DNA of 64,000 nucleotides, taken from the NCBI RefSeq assembly GCF_024259515.1, contig NZ_JANBWE010000001.1, positions 62,001 to 126,000 on the forward strand, read 5' to 3'. The DNA comes from Salirhabdus salicampi. Its GTDB lineage: Bacteria > Bacillota > Bacilli > Bacillales > Alkalibacillaceae. This document shows, piece after piece, positions 1 through 8,799 of the stretch. The position numbers and the translations under genes are program-made. The notes beneath the pieces are model-generated. The model ran no database searches. It was not told the DNA's origin and worked only from the letters and a program-made list of their open reading frames with translations. Position 1 is the first letter of the stretch. Each line of letters starts with the position of its first letter.

Positions 1-3000
1 ATTTTTGTTGTTTATCTGGTCATGGACTCTTAACAAGCCCCACATACCACTTTCTAAGCTCCACATAATGTTCCCTGCCCGATACATGTAGTCTCCAGGA
101 TGTTTAAACTTACCTCCTGCCCCACCTTCAATGTACGCGTCTAGTTTTGAACCTACTGTGTTCAAACCGTGTACAGAAGAATAAGCCGAGTTCATGTTAT
201 TTGGGTTGAGGCGCCATCTATGGCCATGGAGGTGGAAAGTGTGAGTCCTTCTTCTCTCTGATGGCATGAGTAATCGAATAACTACAGGGTCTCCTTTATA
301 GGCTTCCAACATTGGAGTTGCTGGGTCACCGTAGTGACTTAAACTAAATATTTTATGGTCATGAATATTTTCAGCCCGATTAAAGAGACGTTCTGATCGA
401 TAATTAAATCCTTTAGAACCTTGATCGTAGGTGTCGGCCTCTTCTCCATTGTCAATGATTGGATCGCGTATTTCATTATTATTATTGTCTAGCAATCGTA
501 TCCCATCGTGCATAATCAATACGTGTTCTCGGAATGTCGGTAAAAATGGATTCGTTATAACAGCATTTGTTGTTGATTTTGTAGGGTGGAGTGTAGCCGG
601 GTCTAAATAGGCTGATCCTCTTGGTTCGACAATTAGAGTACCGAATGCCCCATGGTGCTTATGATGTCGTACATCAGCCATATCCCATAAGTTGACAGCC
701 CCAACATAATCATCAATGTACCATTGGTACGTAATTGTTTCTCCCGGTGCAATTGTTTGATCAGGGTTAAATCCAACAGTTTCGCCACTAGAAGACTTTA
801 CATCATATTGAACGAGTTGTGGATGCAGTGATATGCGTAATGAAGGATGGTAAAAGTTGTTTAATTTAATACTAGGGTAATGATGTGTATTCTTATTCTT
901 CGGTTTGTGTAACGTATTGGCATTGAGCCGATTCGTTAACGTTACTTCAACCAAATCGCCTACATTCGCTCTAATGACCAGTGGTTCAGGATTCACCTCT
1001 CCAGATGAAATTTTCTCCACTTTTTCATCTAAGACAAAAATAATTCCGTCAGGGTCGTAATCGCCATTTTCATTATATTGAATAGGGGCTTGAATAGCTG
1101 ATATGTTATATTGTTTTAGTTTAGATCCTGAAAAGAGCGTTGAATTCAATTGTGCTTTATTAGGAGGGGAACCAGTTTGTTCAGGTGAAGTTTCCTGTTT
1201 CTTGCTTTGTTCTGATCTGTTAGGAAGGGGAATTAAATTATCTACTTTTTCCTCATATGCCCTAATTAGTCCCCAAGCTCCTAACCATATATCTTCAATT
1301 GTTTCAAAGGCATATAAATAGTCACCACTTCGAGGAACATAAGTCTCAAGTGTAAAAGACTCGGATATACCGGTGTGCTGTTGGGATACAAATGGGGAAT
1401 TTAAGTCTCTCTGTTCTCTTTTCCATCGTATACCATGCATATTAAAGCTATGGGATTCTTCATGTGATCCTTGGATTAATCGAATTCTAATCGAATCACC
1501 TTCATACGTCCTTAGTATTGGCGTTTCAGGATCACCATGGACAAAGGAACTAAATGAATATGCTACTTCATCGCCTGGACCTATTCGAAAAGGTAGCGGG
1601 GCATTACGATAGTTAATCGCGCTAACACCTGGATCATCTTGTGAGTCTGGAAATGGCGGTGGTTCGATAGGATTATCGTTATTGTCATATAACATGGTGA
1701 AATCTTGTGCAAATAAAGTGAAATCTCTATAGTCAGGTAATATTGGGTTTGTAACCGTAATTTGTGTGCCACAATTGACTTCGGAACCTGTTTCTGAGCT
1801 GAGAAAAGTTGAAAATCTAGGATGAATAATAGCTCCACCAAACATGCCGTGTTGTTGGTGTGAAGAAGCAAATAAGTGATCGTGATAAAATACAGCTTTT
1901 AATTCGACATCTGCATACCACTCATAACGTATCGTTTCCCCTTGTAAAACACTGCTGTCATAATTCCAACCAACATTTGCTCCATCGGAAACGAGACCGT
2001 CAAATTTAACAAAATGAACGTGAACGCCACATTCATATGTTCGATTCGATAGTTGAAATGGAGAACCTTGTAAAACTTCGGGTAATCTATTGGTGAAATT
2101 AATACGAATGCAAGATCCAGCTTCCGCATGAAGAACAAGTGGTTCGATCGGTTTACGTCCGGCTTTAATATCGTCGATTTCTTCATCTAACACATAGATT
2201 CTTCCATATGGGTCATACCACTCTTCATTGTTATAAATAATTGGAATTTCAATTGCGGAGATATTAAATTCTTTCACGACAGGATTGCCAAGACTAGCAT
2301 CTGTGAATATAGCACCAGGTCTTGCATTTTGGATGGAGGCGTTTTTTTCCAGTTCGGTCATATCTCTACCACCTACGATTGAGAGTGGAGGTCGTGGTGC
2401 TTTATATCCAACTTTACCAGGGATGAAGTTGGGGAATCCGGGTTTTTCTTTCGTCGGTTTTGGAGGGATAGGACGGTCAGGCAACGGTTTCAATGCCTTA
2501 ATGGTCGTTCCATCAGGGTATGTTTGGCTTCCATCTTGTAACGTATCAAACACGCGGCTAATTCCCCACATCCCAACACCAAAATGAGGATATAAGTGAC
2601 AGTGGATAATCGAATCGCCTATTGCTTTTGGTAAACTGCCCAATCCATATAAAGGCTCTATCGTATAATGAGATTGTGGGCCAACTGATTGTGCATCGAT
2701 AATTTCGGAATCAATTTCGTTAGGATCCTTTAACCATTGGTGAACATGATAATGGAACACGTGGGTTTCCTTAACCCCTCCATTAATAAGTCGTATCTTG
2801 ACTGGGTCTCCTTTATAACCACGTAATATTGGGGTCGATGGGTCACCAAAGGCCCAAGAATCATGGTGAACTTCCTCCCCTACACAACCAGGGCAAACAA
2901 CTCCCTCTTCCATCAATTTCAAACGATTTCTCATAGGTTCTGAGCGGTAGTTTACGGCATGAAGGGATTCATCCTCCTCACCGGTATGAGGATGGATTGG

Positions 3001-3603
3001 GGTATTTCCTGTTAAATCTTTAATTATAGCTTCGTCATTAAAAAACCATACATATTCCCGGAAGGAAGGTTTAAGTGGATTATGAATATCCGCGTAAACC
3101 CCACTTTTTAATGGCTCACCTGTTTCGGGATCTGTCCATGTAGATCCTCGTTGCTCAACAATTAACGCCCCCCATAACCCACTTCTGTTCGAGCTTCCTT
3201 GCTCACTAGAAACATCTCCCATATCTGAAAAATAACATATTCCTTCATGATCAACTGTAAACTGATACGTTATGTGCCCTTTTGGTGGGACAGTTGTATT
3301 AGGATTTGATCCGACGAAAGCTCCATCTGTTTTCACTACATCGTATTCAACATCTTGGAAGTGCATGGAAGCATATTCGTTTAGTTGATTTTCAAAGTAA
3401 ATAACTACTTCATCCCCAACATTCGCTCGAATCGTTAACGGTTGGACGAGTTCAATAGGCGTGTGTGGGTTCTGTTTTACGAGTTGTTTTATCTTATCTA
3501 CATTTTCTTTTAAAGTAAATATTTTTCCATCTGGATCATGGTCACCATATTGGTTATAAACAATACGTAAAGGGATGGCAACGACATGATATTCACGAAT
3601 CAA
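1..3603 (-). CDS. mnxG: MnxG-type Mn(II)-oxidising multicopper oxidase, 3' end cut by window
   Basis: The frame is open for 1,201 codons from a TTG start at 3603 to the left edge. AAAGGAGG lies 9 nt before the TTG. The protein has no signal peptide and contains three homologous two-domain units, starting near residues 2, 444 and 830, so six cupredoxin domains as in ceruloplasmin. Copper motifs seen: H281-x2-H284-x-H286-x-H288 and H334-C335-H336-x3-H340-x4-M345 in domain 2; H528-x-H530, H574-x-H576 and H582-x2-H585 in domain 3; a His cluster at 1121-1128 in domain 6, which lacks an HCH motif. Marine Bacillus MnxG is about 1,217 residues, so little is missing. In that family MnxG oxidises Mn(II) to Mn oxide on the spore exosporium, in complex with MnxE and MnxF. 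The two genes directly upstream match those partners, which makes the call firm. Confidence 0.93.
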   Translation of the reverse strand, partial: MIREYHVVAIPLRIVYNQYGDHDPDGKIFTLKENVDKIKQLVKQNPHTPIELVQPLTIRANVGDEVVIYFENQLNEYASMHFQDVEYDVVKTDGAFVGSNPNTTVPPKGHITYQFTVDHEGICYFSDMGDVSSEQGSSNRSGLWGALIVEQRGSTWTDPETGEPLKSGVYADIHNPLKPSFREYVWFFNDEAIIKDLTGNTPIHPHTGEEDESLHAVNYRSEPMRNRLKLMEEGVVCPGCVGEEVHHDSWAFGDPSTPILRGYKGDPVKIRLINGGVKETHVFHYHVHQWLKDPNEIDSEIIDAQSVGPQSHYTIEPLYGLGSLPKAIGDSIIHCHLYPHFGVGMWGISRVFDTLQDGSQTYPDGTTIKALKPLPDRPIPPKPTKEKPGFPNFIPGKVGYKAPRPPLSIVGGRDMTELEKNASIQNARPGAIFTDASLGNPVVKEFNISAIEIPIIYNNEEWYDPYGRIYVLDEEIDDIKAGRKPIEPLVLHAEAGSCIRINFTNRLPEVLQGSPFQLSNRTYECGVHVHFVKFDGLVSDGANVGWNYDSSVLQGETIRYEWYADVELKAVFYHDHLFASSHQQHGMFGGAIIHPRFSTFLSSETGSEVNCGTQITVTNPILPDYRDFTLFAQDFTMLYDNNDNPIEPPPFPDSQDDPGVSAINYRNAPLPFRIGPGDEVAYSFSSFVHGDPETPILRTYEGDSIRIRLIQGSHEESHSFNMHGIRWKREQRDLNSPFVSQQHTGISESFTLETYVPRSGDYLYAFETIEDIWLGAWGLIRAYEEKVDNLIPLPNRSEQSKKQETSPEQTGSPPNKAQLNSTLFSGSKLKQYNISAIQAPIQYNENGDYDPDGIIFVLDEKVEKISSGEVNPEPLVIRANVGDLVEVTLTNRLNANTLHKPKNKNTHHYPSIKLNNFYHPSLRISLHPQLVQYDVKSSSGETVGFNPDQTIAPGETITYQWYIDDYVGAVNLWDMADVRHHKHHGAFGTLIVEPRGSAYLDPATLHPTKSTTNAVITNPFLPTFREHVLIMHDGIRLLDNNNNEIRDPIIDNGEEADTYDQGSKGFNYRSERLFNRAENIHDHKIFSLSHYGDPATPMLEAYKGDPVVIRLLMPSERRRTHTFHLHGHRWRLNPNNMNSAYSSVHGLNTVGSKLDAYIEGGAGGKFKHPGDYMYRAGNIMWSLESGMWGLLRVHDQINNKN

Positions 3604-3622
3604 ATTGTATAACCTCCTTTCA

Positions 3623-3922
3623 TTAATTTAGTGTTGGTATTTTAGGACCTCCTTCTTCTTCATCATAAAAGGTTTGGATAGTGTCGATGTGAATAAACCA
3701 GTTTCGTTGTTCAAAGGTGTCAATGATACTAGTGTCTGCCTCAATTTCCACATAATCTTCGAAAACGTCTTTCACTGTTCCAATTAACATAAAGGGGTAT
3801 TGTGATATTAAAAAAAAGGCTCTTTTCCCTTTAACCTTTATAAAGTGATTGCACATAGAGTCTAAACGTTTTTTCGGAATGTTCTCCGACTTCCCTTGAT
3901 TATCAGGGGTATCTCCGGCCAA
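3623..3922 (-). CDS. mnxF: MnxF-like small subunit of the Mn oxidase complex
   Basis: This 99-residue protein starts at TTG 3922 behind AAAAGGAGG and ends 19 nt before mnxG. It has no signal peptide or membrane segment. The middle (about residues 35-85) has alternating hydrophobic residues around an IGTVKDV turn and a second His-containing strand (FIHIDT), a small beta-barrel-like pattern. Potential copper ligands are the Cys and His of the CNHF motif and the later His. In the Mnx complex MnxF and MnxE form a ring of small copper-binding subunits attached to MnxG. The assignment rests mainly on size, order and the fit with mnxE and mnxG. The pattern resembles that of mnxE, so the two look paralogous. 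Confidence 0.8.
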   Translation of the reverse strand: MAGDTPDNQGKSENIPKKRLDSMCNHFIKVKGKRAFFLISQYPFMLIGTVKDVFEDYVEIEADTSIIDTFEQRNWFIHIDTIQTFYDEEEGGPKIPTLN

Positions 3923-3939
3923 TATAAATACCTCCTTTT

Positions 3940-4215
3940 CTATGAGAGTGGAAAAACAGTATCGGAACTAAAATTAGGGGTGAAAACGACAATTCTTTCT
4001 AATGGAAATCGTAATGGTGTTGGGAAGTTATATTCTGGAGCATTAAGCATTTTAATCGTTACAGGGGATAGTGTTATAAAACCGTCTGTAACATTTGTTA
4101 ATGGACCAATAAAAATAGGCCGGAACGTTTGCCCCATAAGATTGAGTTGGTGCGCATCTAACATTACTAATATCTCCTGGTCCAAATAGTTCGCTAGTAT
4201 GTCCTTTACATTCAT
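3940..4215 (-). CDS. mnxE: MnxE-like small subunit of the Mn oxidase complex
   Basis: This 91-residue cytoplasmic-type protein starts at ATG 4215, 8 nt after a strong AAAGGAGG. It is the first gene of the three-gene operon and ends 17 nt before mnxF. It contains one His in LDAHQLNL and a beta-rich core with an IGPLTNVTDGFI turn that parallels the IGTVKDVFEDYV turn of mnxF. In characterised Bacillus Mn oxidisers MnxE binds copper and joins MnxF in a hexameric ring on MnxG. Those operons run mnxABCDEFG; here a divergent oxidoreductase gene lies upstream, so mnxABCD are elsewhere or absent. The assignment is by position, size and pattern. Confidence 0.78.
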   Translation of the reverse strand: MNVKDILANYLDQEILVMLDAHQLNLMGQTFRPIFIGPLTNVTDGFITLSPVTIKMLNAPEYNFPTPLRFPLERIVVFTPNFSSDTVFPLS

Positions 4216-4245
4216 TCTTCACCCTCCTTTTTTACTATACATATC

Positions 4246-4260
4246 CAATTTTCAAAATTG
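4246..4260. promoter_or_regulatory. 15-bp perfect palindrome between mnxE and the divergent OYE gene
   Basis: CAATTTTCAAAATTG is a perfect 7+1+7 palindrome centred 38 bp upstream of the mnxE start codon. It sits where a -10 region or operator for mnxEFG would be expected. AT-rich palindromes can arise by chance, and no regulator gene is adjacent. Confidence 0.35.
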
Positions 4261-4430
4261 TGTATATGCGATAAACTCACTGTTTTTGAAAATGGATGTT
4301 TCAATGGAATATTAGGCACTAAAGCATGTGATAGTCACCTATATATTCCAACATGTTCTTTCTCTGTAAAGAATCATATGAAAACTCGAGCAAATAATAA
4401 TGGGTGTTACAAATGAAAGGAGGAATTACA

Positions 4431-5558
4431 ATGACACCCAAATTATTCGACGAAGTGAAAGTCGGCAATCTAACATTCAACAACCGTGTCGGTGTAGCGC
4501 CTATGACAAGGACGAGTGCCACAGATGAAGGTTCAGCAACGGATCAAATGGTTCGTTATTATGCGAAATTTGCTCGTGGTGGATATAGTTTAATCATTAC
4601 AGAGGGCACATATCCCGATGATAAATATAGCCAAGGGTATTATAATCAACCGGGGATAATTAATGATGAACAAATGTCTGCATGGAAGCGTGTAGTGGAC
4701 TCAGTTCATCAAGAAGGTGGAAAAATTATTGTACAACTTATGCACGCAGGTGCCTTGTCCCAAGGAAATCGGTTTACTAACGATACGTTAGCTCCTTCTG
4801 CCGTTCAACCGAAAGGGGAACAGATGGCGTTTTATGGTGGGGATGGTCCGTTTTCGGTACCAAAGGAAGCGACGAAAGAAGATATTACCGAGGTTGTGCA
4901 AGGCTTTGTACAGGCTGCAAAACGAGCAAAAGAAGCAGGCTTTGATGGTGTTGAAATACACGGGGCAAATGGGTATATTTTAGATCAATTTTTAACTGAC
5001 TACACAAATAAGCGAACAGACGAATACGGCGGTTCTACGGAAAATCGGGTTCGTTTACTCGTTGAAGTTTCAAAACAAGTTCGTGAAGCGGTAGGGAATG
5101 ACTTTGCCGTAGGTATTCGTATCTCACAAGGTAAAGTAAACGATTACTATCATAAGTGGGCGGATAAGGAAAAGGATGCAGAAATTATTTTTGGCCAACT
5201 AGGAAGTGCGGGATTAGACTTTATTCATGTTACTGAATTTGAGGCGTGGCAACCAGCATTCCCTGATGGAGAGGGAACCCATGCAACAGATTCAGCCTTC
5301 GGAAATGGAGGACTAACGCTTGCTGCACTCGCTAAGAAATACGGGAAGCTGCCAGTTATTGCAAACGGAAGTCTTCATGATCCAGAGCGTGCTAAAGAAA
5401 TTGTAGAAAATGGCGATGCAGATATTATTACATTAGGACGTGGAGCACTTGCAAATGAAGATTGGCCGAAGAAAGTAGAGAATGGTGAACAGCCTGAAGA
5501 ATTTGTACCAGAAAACTTTTTAAGTCCTGATGCGACAATTAAGGATCATGAAGCATAG
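4431..5558 (+). CDS. Old Yellow Enzyme family NADH:flavin oxidoreductase
   Basis: This 375-residue protein is the expected length of a single-domain FMN-dependent ene-reductase. ATG 4431 follows AAAGGAGG at a normal spacing and is preferred to the in-frame upstream start at 4404. The active-site signature is VEIHGANGYILDQF with H177 and N180, the His/Asn pair of classical OYE enzymes rather than the His/His pair of YqjM types. It is followed by the conserved TDEYGGSTENR segment, and the C-terminal phosphate-binding segment (ITLGRGALANEDWP) is present. Such enzymes reduce activated C=C bonds of unsaturated carbonyls, maleimides or nitro compounds with NAD(P)H. The DJ-1/PfpI gene starts 11 nt after the stop, so the two are probably co-transcribed, fitting a role in electrophile detoxification. 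The natural substrate is not visible. Confidence 0.93.
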   Translation: MTPKLFDEVKVGNLTFNNRVGVAPMTRTSATDEGSATDQMVRYYAKFARGGYSLIITEGTYPDDKYSQGYYNQPGIINDEQMSAWKRVVDSVHQEGGKIIVQLMHAGALSQGNRFTNDTLAPSAVQPKGEQMAFYGGDGPFSVPKEATKEDITEVVQGFVQAAKRAKEAGFDGVEIHGANGYILDQFLTDYTNKRTDEYGGSTENRVRLLVEVSKQVREAVGNDFAVGIRISQGKVNDYYHKWADKEKDAEIIFGQLGSAGLDFIHVTEFEAWQPAFPDGEGTHATDSAFGNGGLTLAALAKKYGKLPVIANGSLHDPERAKEIVENGDADIITLGRGALANEDWPKKVENGEQPEEFVPENFLSPDATIKDHEA

Positions 5559-5569
5559 GAGGTATACAG

Positions 5570-6253
5570 ATGGCAAAAGTATTAGCGGTTTTATCAAGTG
5601 GCTATAAGGATGAGGAACATGATTATGAAACAGGTTGGTGGGGAGAAGAATTATTTGCCCCATTACATGCTTTAGAAGAGGCTGGTCATACAGTTGATCT
5701 TGCATCTCCATTAGGAGGGAAACCAACAGTTGACGATGCAAGTTTTCTACCGGAATATGACCCTGAAGGAACTTACAAAGCGTTGTATGAATCAGGCCGG
5801 GCTGACGACACTCAAAAGCTTTCGGAGGTTGACCCTAATGAATACGATGTTGTATTAATCGTTGGTGGACATGGTGCGATGTATGATTTAGCGAAAGACG
5901 AACACTTACATCAAATTATTAATACGATTTATGATAAAGGCGGAATTGTTGCGGCTGAATGTCACGGACCCGCACCTCTCATTTGGACAATGCGCCCAGA
6001 CGGAAAAAGCATCATAGCAGGGAAAAAGGTGACCGGCTATCCAGATGAGATTGAGCCAGAAGGATTGCTTGATATTCTCCCATTTAGCTTAGAACAAGAA
6101 ATGTCTAAAATCGCAAAATATGATAAAGGTGACCTAAATGAAAAAGCTCATGCAGTTTGGGGAGATGAACAAATTATTACCAGTCGAGACCCATTCTCCT
6201 CAGAGTTAATGGGAGAAGAACTTGTGAAAGCTTTAAAAAAGAAAAATGTTTAG
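5570..6253 (+). CDS. DJ-1/PfpI (class I glutamine amidotransferase-like) protein
   Basis: This 227-residue protein has the DJ-1/PfpI fold, with the nucleophile elbow AECHG containing C131 followed by H132. The N-terminal segment with GWWGEELFAPLHALEEAGH and ASPLGGKP resembles the Hsp31/YraA-like group, which includes protein deglycases and glutathione-independent glyoxalases. The start at 5570 has AGGAGG nearby and lies 11 nt after the OYE stop. Co-transcription with an ene-reductase and closeness to a fatty-acid peroxygenase suggest a carbonyl or aldehyde stress response. Chaperone, deglycase or glyoxalase activity cannot be told apart from sequence. Confidence 0.88.
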   Translation: MAKVLAVLSSGYKDEEHDYETGWWGEELFAPLHALEEAGHTVDLASPLGGKPTVDDASFLPEYDPEGTYKALYESGRADDTQKLSEVDPNEYDVVLIVGGHGAMYDLAKDEHLHQIINTIYDKGGIVAAECHGPAPLIWTMRPDGKSIIAGKKVTGYPDEIEPEGLLDILPFSLEQEMSKIAKYDKGDLNEKAHAVWGDEQIITSRDPFSSELMGEELVKALKKKNV

Positions 6254-6257
6254 TCTC

Positions 6258-6282
6258 AAAAACACCCATATTGGGTGTTTTT
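6258..6282 (+). terminator. Intrinsic terminator after the OYE-PfpI operon
   Basis: Complementary arms AAAAACACCCA and TTGGGTGTTTTT end in a T run just after the pfpI stop codon. Confidence 0.75.
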
Positions 6283-6363
6283 CCCTCTTTTCTCGGACAA
6301 TAAAAACTATCAAAACCCGATAATGACAAGGGTTCATAATAATTTCTACATAAAATAATTTAG

Positions 6364-7740
<1,377 letters not shown>

Positions 7741-7823
7741 CTACTCATTAACAATAATTACCTCCTTTAGAGTCTAACGGTTTATAACAAACTATAAACA
7801 ACATAAGTAAGGGAGGTAGTCGT

Positions 7824-7997
7824 ATGACAGATAAGAAAAAAAATGAGCAAAAGGCAAAAAATACGGAAATTGATCATGATGGACGTACAGAGATTCCTGG
7901 TCACGAGAATCTTGATTTTCGTGACATAACGTATGCACCAGGAGAAAACAAATACTTAAACGAAAATGGACAGGGACCATCTGATGAAAAAGAATAA
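7824..7997 (+). CDS. 57-residue hydrophilic protein of unknown function
   Basis: ATG 7824 follows AAGGGAGG by 7 nt. The product is highly charged: Lys-rich at the N terminus, then acidic, with no membrane segment and no Cys. It overlaps the next small ORF by 14 nt, which suggests translational coupling. I do not recognise the family. The good ribosome site and the shared terminator at 8112 argue that it is expressed. Small hydrophilic proteins of this type are common in Bacillaceae, often linked to stress or sporulation, but nothing here shows that. Confidence 0.6.
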   Translation: MTDKKKNEQKAKNTEIDHDGRTEIPGHENLDFRDITYAPGENKYLNENGQGPSDEKE

Positions 7998-8112
7998 GAA
8001 ACGGAAACAAGGCCGAAAGAATGAAAGGCATGACCACCCGTTTAGTGAGGAACTATCCGACGGTGGAGAGCGGGATCAATTTATTAAACAATTAAATGAC
8101 GGTAAGCGATAA
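7984..8112 (+). CDS. 42-residue basic/acidic small protein, overlaps previous ORF
   Basis: This ORF starts inside the 3' end of the preceding ORF, in another frame. The N terminus is strongly basic (KKNKKRKQGRKNERH), and the C terminus is FSEELSDGGERDQF with a basic tail. It ends immediately before a terminator whose first arm overlaps the stop codon. No ribosome site is obvious apart from purines inside the upstream ORF, so translation would depend on coupling. Function unknown. Confidence 0.45.
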   Translation: MKKNKKRKQGRKNERHDHPFSEELSDGGERDQFIKQLNDGKR

Positions 8113-8137
8113 GAGCCTTTTGAAAGGCTCTTTTTTT
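8112..8137 (+). terminator. Intrinsic terminator after the two small ORFs
   Basis: AGAGCCTTT and AAAGGCTCT arms are followed by seven T residues. Confidence 0.85.
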
Positions 8138-8216
8138 GTTTTCGAAACATGGCATATAAAGAAGGGATACGAATATACTTTTGAAAACCTAGGAAAAAAG
8201 TATGAGGGGGGATTTT

Positions 8217-8672
8217 TTGTTCACATTGTACATGATTCTACTAGTGATACATATTATTGCCGCTGTCATTGGCCTTGGGGCAACGTTCGGCCTGCCTGTC
8301 GTGATGGGGCTTGTTAAAACGAAAGCACAAGCATTATTTGCCTATAATGTTTTTAAGGGAATTGAAAAACACGGAAAAATCGGAAGCCTTTCATTGTTGG
8401 TAACGGGACTTTTAATGGGATTTATTAATCCGTCCCTTTTCACACAAATATGGTACGTCGCTTCCATTATCATTTATATTGGGGTGCAGCCAATTGCTGC
8501 TGGAATATTACCGAGGAAAACAGAGTTACAAATTAAGGTGTTAGAAGAACATGACGGGGACGATTTACCAGAGAAATACTTCACACTAGCAAAAAAAATA
8601 AAACCTTTAAATAACGTGTTGCATATATCCGTTGTTGTCCTTATCTTATTGATGACTGTAAAGCCGTTTTAA
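8217..8672 (+). CDS. DUF2269-like integral membrane protein
   Basis: This protein of about 151 residues has four predicted membrane helices, the first beginning immediately after the start (LYMILLVIHIIAAVIG) and the last at the C terminus. TTG 8217 is preferred because the G-rich Shine-Dalgarno AGGGGGG ends 5 nt upstream; the alternative ATG 8202 lies just before it. The size and the conserved small-residue pattern of helix 1 resemble the DUF2269 family of unknown function. The gene stands alone, followed by a terminator. Confidence 0.7.
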   Translation: MFTLYMILLVIHIIAAVIGLGATFGLPVVMGLVKTKAQALFAYNVFKGIEKHGKIGSLSLLVTGLLMGFINPSLFTQIWYVASIIIYIGVQPIAAGILPRKTELQIKVLEEHDGDDLPEKYFTLAKKIKPLNNVLHISVVVLILLMTVKPF

Positions 8673-8693
8673 CAGGTTTTCCGTTGGATATAA

Positions 8694-8721
8694 AACTCCT
8701 CCTATTCGGGGGAGTTATTTT
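8694..8721 (+). terminator. Intrinsic terminator
   Basis: AACTCCTCC and GGGGGAGTT arms with a 5-nt loop are followed by ATTTTTAT. Confidence 0.75.
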
Positions 8722-8799
8722 TATGGGTAATTTTTCTCATTTTAGCTAGATTGTATGGTATTCTAATAGAATAAAAATTGAATTATGTGGGGGATACAT

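Noticed and set aside
1581-2587. Short ORFs on both strands inside mnxG
   Set aside because: They are out-of-frame shadows of the continuous mnxG frame and lack ribosome sites.
4216-4320. Candidate SigK promoter for mnxEFG (GCATATACA at 4271-4263 on the minus strand)
   Set aside because: The -10 lacks the expected TA at its end, and no AC element lies 16-17 nt upstream (nearest is 13 nt).
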